In this document: positions 49,477 through 57,681 of the stretch, piece by piece | Layout of the letters: every line of letters begins with the position of its first letter | Numbering within the stretch: position 1 is the stretch's first letter | Source: CAYLPU01 sp964385635 | Lineage (GTDB): Bacteria; Chloroflexota; Anaerolineae; B4-G1 | NCBI GenBank assembly: GCA_964385635.1 | Contig: CAYLPU010000009.1 | Coordinates: 1 to 64,000 of the forward strand | Direction of reading: 5' to 3' | Length of the DNA stretch: 64,000 bases | Position numbers and translations under genes: made by a program | The notes under the pieces: generated by a model | The model's database searches: none | Told to the model about the DNA's origin: nothing | What the model saw: only the letters and a program-made list of their open reading frames with translations

Positions 49477-50454
49477 ATGAGAATTCTGGTCACCGGCGGC
49501 GCAGGCTTCATCGGTTCCAACCTGGTGGATGTCCTGATGGAGCAGGATCACGAGATCACTGTCATAGACAACCTGTCTGTAGGCAAGATCAGTAACATCG
49601 AGCATCACCTGGAAAGTGACCGCTTCCACTTCGTCAACGACTCGATCCTAAACGTAGGCACGCTGGAGCGAATCATACGCCAGGTTGACTTGATCTATCA
49701 TCTGGCAGCCGTGGTCGGTGTCAAGTACGTCGTCGAAGATCCGTTGGGCGCCATAATCACCAACGTCCGGGGTACTGAGAACGTCCTCGAATTGTCATTC
49801 AAGTATTGGGTGAGAACAGTCATCGCCTCCAGTTCCGAAATCTACGGCAAATCCACGGAGGTCCCACTGCGGGAGGACAGCGACCGGCTGCTCGGCCCCA
49901 CCACTGTCGGCCGCTGGTCCTACTCCGACGCCAAGGCGATTGACGAATACTTCGCGCTGGCCTACGCAAAGAAGGGACTACCGGTCTCTTTTGTCCGCTA
50001 CTTCAACGCCTACGGCCCACGGCTCGATCCCAGAGGGTATGGCAGCGTCATCGCCAAGTTCATCACCCAAGCGCTGCGGGGCGAGCCATTGACAGTGTAC
50101 GACGATGGAGAGCAGACCCGCTGTTACACCTACGTGGCCGATGCTGTGGAGGGCACTATCCTGGCCGCCACTGTCCGAGAGGCGGCAGGGCAAGCCTTCA
50201 ATATCGGTTCCAATCGGGAAACCAGCGCCAACAAACTGGCGCAACTGATCCGGGAATTGACCGATTCCCGTTCAGAGATCGTTCACGCGTCCTACATTTC
50301 CGCCTACGGCTCCCATTTTGAGGAGACCCGTCGTCGTGTGCCTGACATAAGCCACGCTCGAGAGGTATTGGGGTTCGAGGCACAGACGGTTTTCGAAGCG
50401 GGGTTGCAGCGGACGCTGGAATGGTTCCGAGGTCGGGAGACAATAGGCTGGTGA
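49477..50454 (+). CDS. NAD-dependent epimerase/dehydratase (extended SDR, UDP-glucuronate decarboxylase-like)
   Basis: 325 residues with TGGAGFIGSNLVDVL, YHLAAVVGVKYVVEDP, SSSEIYGK (catalytic Ser), YSDAKAIDEYF (YxxxK) and FNAYGPRLDPRGYGSVIAKF. The layout is that of dTDP-glucose dehydratase/UDP-glucuronate decarboxylase relatives; substrate cannot be fixed. AGGAGGGG precedes the ATG. Own promoter at 49332. Confidence 0.9.
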   Translation: MRILVTGGAGFIGSNLVDVLMEQDHEITVIDNLSVGKISNIEHHLESDRFHFVNDSILNVGTLERIIRQVDLIYHLAAVVGVKYVVEDPLGAIITNVRGTENVLELSFKYWVRTVIASSSEIYGKSTEVPLREDSDRLLGPTTVGRWSYSDAKAIDEYFALAYAKKGLPVSFVRYFNAYGPRLDPRGYGSVIAKFITQALRGEPLTVYDDGEQTRCYTYVADAVEGTILAATVREAAGQAFNIGSNRETSANKLAQLIRELTDSRSEIVHASYISAYGSHFEETRRRVPDISHAREVLGFEAQTVFEAGLQRTLEWFRGRETIGW

Positions 50455-50572
50455 GATCGTAGGGCGGTTTTGCTAACCGCCATGCTTTCTCCGAGATCGT
50501 GGAGAGCGAGACGAAGAACGACGCATGGGAAGTCACCCGAGGTCTCTCCAGGGAATGCCAGGGAATGCCTAG

Positions 50573-53500
50573 ATGAATACGAACTCCACCAAACTTGGCG
50601 TATTCTGTGACAAGGTGCTGGAGATTGGCTGGCTCCTGGCAGTGATCATCACCCCACTCTTCTTCAACGTCTACTCCAGCCGGGTCTTCGAGCCGGACAA
50701 GTTGACCACACTGCGCACCGTTGCCGTTATTATGTCCGCCGTCTGGCTGGTCAAGTTTATAGATGAGCGAGGCAGCGGCCGGCACGAGATTGGATTCACC
50801 TGGCACACGCCACTGGTCCTCCCCACCCTCTTCACAGTCGCGGTCTACCTCCTCAGCACCCTCCTATCCGTCACACCCCGAGTCAGCCTGTTGGGCTCCT
50901 ACCAACGTCTGCAGGGCACATACACGACGCTATCCTACATTGTGATATTTCTCATTATCCTGCAGGGGCTGCGCACACGGGCACAACTCAATCGGTTGAT
51001 CACAGTGATCATCCTCAACAGCCTCCCTGTCGCCCTCTATGGCCTCATCCAGCGTAACAGGCTGGATCCACTGCCCTGGGGCGGGGACGTGACCGGACGA
51101 GTGTCCTCCAGCATGGGGAACCCCATCTTCGTCGCCGCCTACCTGATCATGGCCGCGCTTCTCACGCTGGCGCGCATCGTGGACTCCTTCCGGTCCATCT
51201 TGACCGACGAGGAAACGGTTGCAGCAGACGTCCCCCGCGCCGCGGCCTACATTTTCATCTTCCTCGTCCAGATCATCGCTACCTGGTACAGCCAGAGCCG
51301 GGGACCGCTGATGGGCCTTCTGGCCGGGCTGGGGATGTGGGCGTTCCTGGGGCTGCTGGCCCTCCAGCACGCTGCCCGGCAAGACCAGCCTCTGAACCCT
51401 CGTGATCTTCTGAGAGACGCGGGACGGGGGCTGGCCTTCGGGCTGGGCAGCCTGGCGGCGGCGGGCGCAGCAGCAGCACTCCTCTATTTTATTGGCCAGG
51501 CCATCGCCGGGCCGGGGAGCAGCCTGCCCCAGAGTATCGCAATGATCGCAGCAGTGCTGGTCTTGTTAGGTGCCTGGCTGGCCTTCATCGTCAACCGCCA
51601 GGGCTGGCGCTGGCTATGGCTCAGTGCGTTGGCGATGGTGATTCCCCTGGCTATCTCGTTTCTGCTCATCAACCCGGGCGGGCCGTTCCACGAAAGGGCT
51701 CTGAATAATCGCTCGCTGAACAGACTGGCCAGAGTGCTGGAGCACGAAAGCGGCACCGGCATGGTTCGCAGCCTCATCTGGGAAGGCGCGCTCGATCTCA
51801 TTATGCCCCACAAACCTATCAGGTACCCGCCGACGACGGCGCATCCAGAGGGACGGCCCGACGCCTTCAATGCCCTACGCCCGCTGGTGGGATACGGGCC
51901 AGAGTCTATGTACGTGGCTTACAACCCTTTCTATCCACCGCTCCTGGGCCACTACGAATCGCGTACCGCCTCCCCTGACCGCTCACACAACGAGACGATG
52001 GACTCGTTGGTCATCACCGGCCTCCTGGGCCTCGTCGCCTACATCTGGCTCTTCGGCGGCGTGTTCTACCTCGGTCTGCATTGGCTGGGATTCCTGCCCT
52101 CCGATTGGCGGCGCACTCTCTTTTTCGCCCTACAGGCCGTGGGGGCAGTCACCGCCGTGGCAGCGGTTGGCTCCGCCATTGGCCCCCATTTCTTAGGTCT
52201 GGCCATCCCAGTCGGGATGGCCAGTGGGCTGTTCCTCTACCTGATCGTCTACGGTTTCTCCGTGTACTGGGACCCGGAGGCAGCCCCGAAGACCCACCCT
52301 CACTCCATCCTGCTGATCGGCATCATGTCCGCTGTGATGGCCCACTTCATTGAGGTCAACTTCGGCATCGCCATCGCCTCCACGCGCACCACCTTCTGGG
52401 TCTACACCGGGATACTCGTGGTGACTGGGATGAATCTCATTCATGAACGGGAAACAGGGCCACAAGGGCAAGGGAAAAAAGCAGGGGACACAGGAAGCAG
52501 GAAGCCAGGAAGCAAAAGACACAAGAAACGGCGCAAGGCTCCTCCGCCACCGCCCCCTGCCAAATCACCTCTGCCCACCTGGCTATGGCCGATATTGGCC
52601 GAGGCCATCGTCGGCGGCTTCATCCTGGGTACATTGGCCTTCGACTTCATCAACAACGCCGAGCGGCTCTCTCAACCTCTGGCCATCATCTGGCGCGCGC
52701 TCACCATCCTGCCAGCGCAGCAGAACCGCGCCTCCTACGGCGCACTGATGATCTTCACCCTCACCTGGTTGATCAGCGCAGTCGTCTTCATCTCGGAAAT
52801 GGCCAAGAGCGGAGCATTTCGCGAACGCACCGGGGACGGGATTCCGGCGATAGCCCTGTACCTGCTGATCTCCCTGACAACAGGATTTGGGCTCGCCCTG
52901 GTGTTGGCCAGCCGCCAGGGTTCGCTAGTCAGCATCCAGGCCCAGACGATAGAGGATGTGATCGACATCGCCAAGCGCGTCGCCAGCCTCTTGACCGCCT
53001 ATTACGGGTTCATCGTCGTTGTGCTGATTGGAGGTGGTGTGGCGCTCCTCCTGGGAGAACAGCGACAGCCACGGCAGACCCCACAACCCTGGAGCGCAAT
53101 CGTGCTTGTCGTGCTGATCGTGCTGGCTTGTGCCACCGCCGTGGTGACCAACCTGCAGCCCATCCAGGCCGATATTGTCTACAAACAGGCTGACCCTTAT
53201 GACCGGGGCGGGCAGTGGCTAGTGGCGATCGAACACTACAAGCACGCGATTGAACTGACCCCCAAAGAGGATTTCTATTACCTGTACCTGGGACGAGCCT
53301 ACCTGGAGTACGCCTCGACCCTTGAGGACCCTACGGTGCGAGACGTGGTGCTGCGTGAAACAGAGCAGACGCTGCTCGAGGCACGCGATATCAACCCGCT
53401 CAACACTGACCATAGTGCCAATCTGGCCCGTATGTACCGCCGTTGGGGGGAGTTCGCCCCTGATCCTGAGACGCGCCAATCCCTGTTTCAACAATCGTCG

Positions 53501-54124
53501 GACAACTACGCCCTAGCGACCTCGCTTAGCCCTCAGAACGCCATCCTCTGGAACGAGTGGGCCACGCTCTATCTCTACGCCAGCGACTTTGAGCGTGCCC
53601 AGGAAAAGGTTTCCCACTCGCTGGAAATGGACGCCGATTTCGATCAGTCCTGGATGGTTCAGGCCGATCTCTACATGAATCAGAATCTACTCACGGAGGC
53701 CATCGCAGCCTACGAGCGGGCGGTGGAGATCAACCCGCGCCTGACCGATGCCTGGCTCCGCATAGGGGACATCCATCTGAACCAGAACCAGTTGGAGGAC
53801 GCAGCCACCGCCTACGAGCACGCGATCGAGTTGAGCCCCAACCGCACCCAAGTCTGGCGCGTGCTGGGCTCTGTCTACGCCCAGTTGGGCCGGGCAGGCG
53901 AGGCTGTCACTGCTCTCCAGCAAGCACTGGAACTGGCCCCCGAGGCTTCTGACGCCTGGGATACCCACCGTATGCTGGCCATCATCTACAATCAACTCGG
54001 CCAGAACGATATGGCGCTCTCCCACGCACAGACGGCGCTGCAGTTGGCGCCAGAAGATCAGCAGCCTGGCTTGCAGGAGTTGACGGCACAATTGCAGCCG
54101 TCGCCAGAAGGAGGACAACCGTGA
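50573..54124 (+). CDS. O-antigen ligase-like membrane protein with C-terminal TPR repeats
   Basis: 1183 residues. The N-terminal 620 hold about 12 membrane helices and the Wzy_C/O-antigen-ligase region (QSRGPLMGLLAGLGMWAFLGL, LVGYGPESMYVAYNPFYPP); the PESMY..YNPFY loop is typical. A low-complexity linker (about 620-665, basic then PPPPPPAK) leads to two to four more helices, and from about 865 six or seven TPR repeats (HYKHAIELTPKEDFYYLYLG and on). Likely joins or polymerises the lipid-linked glycan outside the membrane, with TPRs for protein contacts. The architecture mirrors the membrane-TPR protein at 26205. Overlaps the next gene by 4 bp (GTGA). Confidence 0.88.
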   Translation: MNTNSTKLGVFCDKVLEIGWLLAVIITPLFFNVYSSRVFEPDKLTTLRTVAVIMSAVWLVKFIDERGSGRHEIGFTWHTPLVLPTLFTVAVYLLSTLLSVTPRVSLLGSYQRLQGTYTTLSYIVIFLIILQGLRTRAQLNRLITVIILNSLPVALYGLIQRNRLDPLPWGGDVTGRVSSSMGNPIFVAAYLIMAALLTLARIVDSFRSILTDEETVAADVPRAAAYIFIFLVQIIATWYSQSRGPLMGLLAGLGMWAFLGLLALQHAARQDQPLNPRDLLRDAGRGLAFGLGSLAAAGAAAALLYFIGQAIAGPGSSLPQSIAMIAAVLVLLGAWLAFIVNRQGWRWLWLSALAMVIPLAISFLLINPGGPFHERALNNRSLNRLARVLEHESGTGMVRSLIWEGALDLIMPHKPIRYPPTTAHPEGRPDAFNALRPLVGYGPESMYVAYNPFYPPLLGHYESRTASPDRSHNETMDSLVITGLLGLVAYIWLFGGVFYLGLHWLGFLPSDWRRTLFFALQAVGAVTAVAAVGSAIGPHFLGLAIPVGMASGLFLYLIVYGFSVYWDPEAAPKTHPHSILLIGIMSAVMAHFIEVNFGIAIASTRTTFWVYTGILVVTGMNLIHERETGPQGQGKKAGDTGSRKPGSKRHKKRRKAPPPPPPAKSPLPTWLWPILAEAIVGGFILGTLAFDFINNAERLSQPLAIIWRALTILPAQQNRASYGALMIFTLTWLISAVVFISEMAKSGAFRERTGDGIPAIALYLLISLTTGFGLALVLASRQGSLVSIQAQTIEDVIDIAKRVASLLTAYYGFIVVVLIGGGVALLLGEQRQPRQTPQPWSAIVLVVLIVLACATAVVTNLQPIQADIVYKQADPYDRGGQWLVAIEHYKHAIELTPKEDFYYLYLGRAYLEYASTLEDPTVRDVVLRETEQTLLEARDINPLNTDHSANLARMYRRWGEFAPDPETRQSLFQQSSDNYALATSLSPQNAILWNEWATLYLYASDFERAQEKVSHSLEMDADFDQSWMVQADLYMNQNLLTEAIAAYERAVEINPRLTDAWLRIGDIHLNQNQLEDAATAYEHAIELSPNRTQVWRVLGSVYAQLGRAGEAVTALQQALELAPEASDAWDTHRMLAIIYNQLGQNDMALSHAQTALQLAPEDQQPGLQELTAQLQPSPEGGQP

Positions 54125-55131
54125 CCGTCTACCTCCTCACCTTCGCTGGCGCGCTGGTGCTGGCCATTGGCGTCACGCCCGCGGCCCGCTGGCTGGCACC
54201 CCGGATAGGCGTGATAGACAGACCCGCCGCGCGTAAGATCCACCACCATCCCGTTCCCCGCATGGGAGGCGTGGCAATCTATCTAGCCGTCATCATCGCG
54301 GCCTTTTTCCTGGGAGAGCGCTACAATTTCACCCAGTTCGGGAGCATCCTCGTTGGCGCTACAGGTGTCTCCTTTATGGGACTGGTAGACGACCGATGGG
54401 GCTTGCGCCCGCTGATCAAAATGCTCGGCCAGACCCTGGCAGCGCTGTTGCTCTACGCGAGTGGCATCTACGTCGGCACCTTCCACGACCCCATCCTGAA
54501 CCTGATCACGACAGTGTTGTGGGTTGGATACATCACCAACGCAGTCAACTTCCTCGATAACATGGATGGACTGGCCGGCGGTATCTCAGCCATCGCGGCC
54601 ATCTTCTTCGCCCTGATGTGCTCCTTCAGCGGGCAGTATCTGGTCGGCGCCCTATCCATCACCGTGTTGGGGGCCTGTCTGGGCTTCTTGCTCTACAACC
54701 TTAACCCGGCCAGCATCTTCATGGGAGACTCAGGGGCTCTGTTTCTTGGCTTCATACTGGCCGCCATCGGCATCAAACTACGCTTCCCAGATAATGTCAC
54801 CTTCGTCACCTGGATGGTGCCGGTGCTGGTGATGGGGCTGCCCATCTTTGACACCACGATGGTCATCGTCTCACGCTTGCGGCGACACCTGAACCCAGCC
54901 ACCACACCAGGCCGAGACCACATCTCGCACCGATTAGTGGCGGCAGGGATGACCCAACGCGAGGCGGTCCTGACCCTCTACATCGTCTCCTTCATTCTGG
55001 GTCTGCTGGCCACTTTCGTCACCCAGGCTTCTGTCCCAGAGGGATATATCGTTGGTGGCCTTGTCGCCCTGGTGGGTCTGTACAGCCTGTGGCGCGTGGA
55101 GCGCCCCCCATTCTTCAGAAATAGGGGGTAG
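54121..55131 (+). CDS. Undecaprenyl-phosphate sugar-1-phosphate transferase (WecA/MraY family)
   Basis: Transfers GlcNAc-1-P or a related sugar phosphate to undecaprenyl phosphate and starts the glycan. 336 residues, about 10 helices. Family motifs: RKIHHHPVPRMGGVAIYLA, GLVDDRWGLRP (the DD pair), NAVNFLDNMDGLAGG (NxxNxxDGxDGLA), MGDSGALFLGF, and DHISHRL on a cytosolic loop near the end. GTG start coupled to the ligase-like gene. The C-terminal residues and stop are made from the heptanucleotide repeat that follows. Confidence 0.94.
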   Translation: MTVYLLTFAGALVLAIGVTPAARWLAPRIGVIDRPAARKIHHHPVPRMGGVAIYLAVIIAAFFLGERYNFTQFGSILVGATGVSFMGLVDDRWGLRPLIKMLGQTLAALLLYASGIYVGTFHDPILNLITTVLWVGYITNAVNFLDNMDGLAGGISAIAAIFFALMCSFSGQYLVGALSITVLGACLGFLLYNLNPASIFMGDSGALFLGFILAAIGIKLRFPDNVTFVTWMVPVLVMGLPIFDTTMVIVSRLRRHLNPATTPGRDHISHRLVAAGMTQREAVLTLYIVSFILGLLATFVTQASVPEGYIVGGLVALVGLYSLWRVERPPFFRNRG

Positions 55132-55154
55132 GGAGTAGGGAGTAGGGAGTAGGA
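55128..55154. repeat. Heptanucleotide tandem repeat at the end of the WecA-type gene
   Basis: Three perfect GTAGGGA units (55128-55148) and a partial fourth; the stop codon of the WecA-like gene (55129-55131) lies inside the first unit. Confidence 0.85.
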
Positions 55155-55202
55155 ACTCAACTCCAAACTCGAAACCCCAAACCCGAATATCTGGATGTCA
55201 CA

Positions 55203-56609
55203 ATGTCCCCTTTGCAAGATAAGATCGCCAACCGCACCGCTCACGTAGCGGTCATCGGGCTGGGGTACGTCGGCCTACCGCTGGCGACAGCGTTCGCCAA
55301 AGCCGGCTTCCGCGTCACCGGCGTAGATGTAGACAAGCACAAGGTGGACTCCATCGCCGTTGGCCAGAGTTACATCCCCGATGTCCCTGACGACGAACTG
55401 GGCCCTCACGTCCAGTCGGGCCTCCTCACGGCCACGTCAGATTACGACGTGCTAAGCGAGGCGGATGCCATATTCATCTGCGTTCCTACCCCCTACGACG
55501 CTCAACGTGCCCCTGACCTTTCCTACATCCAGGCCGCCAGTTATGGTATCCGGCCACGCATGAGGACCGGCCAACTGATTGTCCTACAGAGCACGACCTA
55601 TCCGGGCACGACAGAGGAAATTGTCCAACTGATTCTGGAGAAAAGTGGACTCAAGGCCGGCGTAGATTTCTACCTGGCCTTCTCTCCTGAGCGCATTGAT
55701 CCCGGCAACAAGCAGTGGTCGGCCTATAACACGCCTAAGGTGGTGGGCGGCATCACGCCGGAATGTACCCGGCTGGCGTGCGATCTCCTAAGCCAGATGG
55801 GCGCGCTGGTGCACTCCGTCTCTTCCCCCCGTGCCGCCGAGCTGACCAAACTGTTGGAAAACACCTTCCGCGCCGTCAACATCGCCCTGGTCAACGAATT
55901 GGCCCTGCTGACGGAGCGAATGGGCATTGACATCTGGGAAGTAATCGAGGCCGCCAAGACCAAACCTTTCGGCTTCATGCCCTTCTACCCTGGAGCCGGA
56001 GTGGGCGGGCACTGCATTCCCGTGGATCCCTACTATCTCTCCTGGAAAGCCCGCGAATACGATTACTACACCGAGTTTATCGAACTGGCCGGAGAGGTCA
56101 ACCAGGCGATGCCTTATCACGTTGTGGACATGATATCTCAGGCTCTCTCCCTGCACAAAAAGCCACTGCATGACGCGCGCGTGCTGGTACTGGGCGCCGC
56201 CTTCAAACCCGACATTGACGATGCCCGCAATTCTCCCACCGAACGGATCATCGAACTGCTGTTGAGCCGTGACGCTGTGGTGCGCTACCACGACCCATAC
56301 GTGCCGTGCTTCCAGGTGGGCGACGACGTCTTCCACCGTGAGGCGATCATACTGGAATCGGTGCCGCTGACAGAGGAGGAAATCGCCGCTGCCGATTGCG
56401 TCGTCATCGTCGTCGGTCACCGCAGCCTGGACTATGAACAGGTGGTAAAACACGCCAACCTGGTCGTAGACACGTGCAACGCCACTGCCACTGTGTTTGG
56501 CCAAGAGGCTCCGCACGGCGCACAGATGCGACAGAAGGTCATGCGCCTGGGCACGCCGCTAGTCCCTTCCTCGGCCCCTCCCCGCGCCGGGGAGGGAAGG
56601 GAAGACTAG
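55203..56609 (+). CDS. UDP-N-acetyl-hexosamine 6-dehydrogenase (nucleotide sugar dehydrogenase)
   Basis: 468 residues; oxidises C6 of a UDP-sugar to the uronate with two NAD+. N-terminal Rossmann VAVIGLGYVGLPLATAFAKAGF, FICVPTPYD, substrate domain STTYPGTTEEIV, catalytic Cys in AGVGGHCIPVDPYYLSWK, C-terminal VLVLGAAFKPDIDDARNSPTERII. The WbpA/WecC branch is likely, and with the UDP-GlcNAc 2-epimerase gene upstream ManNAc or GlcNAc uronate is plausible. The last 15 residues are encoded by a GC-rich palindrome (56576-56596). Confidence 0.93.
   Translation: MSPLQDKIANRTAHVAVIGLGYVGLPLATAFAKAGFRVTGVDVDKHKVDSIAVGQSYIPDVPDDELGPHVQSGLLTATSDYDVLSEADAIFICVPTPYDAQRAPDLSYIQAASYGIRPRMRTGQLIVLQSTTYPGTTEEIVQLILEKSGLKAGVDFYLAFSPERIDPGNKQWSAYNTPKVVGGITPECTRLACDLLSQMGALVHSVSSPRAAELTKLLENTFRAVNIALVNELALLTERMGIDIWEVIEAAKTKPFGFMPFYPGAGVGGHCIPVDPYYLSWKAREYDYYTEFIELAGEVNQAMPYHVVDMISQALSLHKKPLHDARVLVLGAAFKPDIDDARNSPTERIIELLLSRDAVVRYHDPYVPCFQVGDDVFHREAIILESVPLTEEEIAAADCVVIVVGHRSLDYEQVVKHANLVVDTCNATATVFGQEAPHGAQMRQKVMRLGTPLVPSSAPPRAGEGRED
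56576..56596. repeat. GC-rich hairpin at the 3' end of the dehydrogenase gene
   Basis: CCCTCCCCG/CGGGGAGGG with a CGC loop, translated as the SAPPRAGEGRE tail. Could be a terminator without a T-run or a dispersed repeat. Confidence 0.65.
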
Positions 56610-56617
56610 CCCGGGAT

Positions 56618-57229
56618 ATGCCTAAGCCGCCTTCGCACACCGACGACCAGGACGGAACGCCCGCCGCCCCTCCTCCTCCTCCACCCACCCGGCAGTTGAG
56701 GGTTGTCCAGATTCTCACAGTCATCGCGATACTCGCTGCCCTCGGCGCAACCCTTTACTTCCGGGACCGTCTTCAGGAACTGGAGCAATATGGCTATGCC
56801 GCCGTCTTCCTGGTGGGGCTGATCAGCAACGCGACGATCATCTTTCCTGTCCCCGGCCTGGCCGTCAGTTCGGTGATGGGCGGCGTTTTCAACCCATGGA
56901 TCGTGGGCCTCGTCGGTGGTGTGGGTCAGGCCCTGGGGGAACTGACCGGCTACATGGCTGGCTATAGCGGGCAGACACTCGTGGATGGGAATCCTATCTA
57001 CGACCGATTGACGCGCTGGATGCAGCGCTACGGCGCGCTGACGATTTTCGTGCTGGCCTTCATCCCCAACCCAATCTTCGACCTGGGCGGCATAGCAGCG
57101 GGGACGCTGCGTTTCTCGCTGTGGAAGTTCCTGGTGAGTTGCACAGCCGGTAAGGTGGCAAAGAACATCATCTTCGCACTGGCAGGCTACTATGGGATTG
57201 AGGCGGTGTTCAAACTGTTTGGCAATTGA
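56618..57229 (+). CDS. DedA/VTT-domain membrane protein
   Basis: 203 residues. A Pro-rich N-terminus (PPPPPPTRQ) and a first helix (about 28-47), then the VTT/SNARE-associated core with GLISNATIIFPVPGLAVSSVMGG, GVGQALGELTGYMAGYSG and IPNPIFDLGGIAAGTLRFSLWKFL. VTT proteins move lipids; DedA relatives recycle undecaprenyl phosphate or phosphatidyl lipids, which fits the end of a polysaccharide locus. Start ATG 56618, 8 bp after the dehydrogenase gene. Confidence 0.85.
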   Translation: MPKPPSHTDDQDGTPAAPPPPPPTRQLRVVQILTVIAILAALGATLYFRDRLQELEQYGYAAVFLVGLISNATIIFPVPGLAVSSVMGGVFNPWIVGLVGGVGQALGELTGYMAGYSGQTLVDGNPIYDRLTRWMQRYGALTIFVLAFIPNPIFDLGGIAAGTLRFSLWKFLVSCTAGKVAKNIIFALAGYYGIEAVFKLFGN

Positions 57230-57254
57230 CGGCAACGTAAGCACGTGGTATAAT
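57226..57254 (+). promoter_or_regulatory. Promoter of the valS T-box leader
   Basis: TTGACG, 17-bp spacer, TATAAT; the -35 overlaps the end of the DedA gene. Transcription should start near 57261. Confidence 0.9.
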
Positions 57255-57260
57255 TCAATC

Positions 57261-57658
57261 ATAAGAACCATTCAGTAAAAGACGGCGAACAGGAAGAGTA
57301 GGCGAGAACAGCCCTGGCGAACCGTTTTCGTCATAGAAACGGGAAGAGAAGAGGGTCATCGGCTGCAAGCCCTCGCAGCGCTCACCGCTGAAGGTCGCCT
57401 GGGAGTCGAGAGGCTGAACCGGGCCAGCAGATACTTTACCCCTGAGACGCCCCCAATACGGGGGCTGGGGGTTTCTTTGAATAGAGGTTTCTTCGGATAA
57501 GTCTCTCCGGGTTCGCCCGTTACAGCGAGAGCCCTTGTTGGAGGGCTACAGAGTGCAACGACAGAATCCGTTGATGTCCTGAAATCCGAGTTCTGCCGCT
57601 GAACCAGGGTGGTACCACGGAAGGTCGCCCCTTTCGTCCTTGGACGAGGGGGTTTTTT
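57261..57658 (+). promoter_or_regulatory. T-box riboswitch controlling valS
   Basis: Leader that senses uncharged tRNA-Val. Stem I begins near 57285 with GAAGAGTA and extends to about 57420; candidate Val (GTC) specifier triplets lie at 57394-57396 and 57405-57407. A stem III-like part GGGTTCGCCCGTTACAGCG is at about 57510-57528. The T-box AGGGTGGTACCACGG (57606-57620) starts the antiterminator, and the competing terminator (57628-57639 with 57642-57652) ends in six T. The leader is long, partly from a C/G hairpin insert near 57448-57475. Readthrough when tRNA-Val is uncharged raises valS expression. Confidence 0.93.
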
Positions 57659-57681
57659 GCATGGCAAGAAGGAGGAGAACG

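Noticed and set aside
57505..57530. tRNA T-loop-like GGGTTCGCCCG
   Set aside because: It lies in the T-box leader as stem III; no acceptor, D or anticodon arms can be folded around it. No tRNA gene was found in the window.
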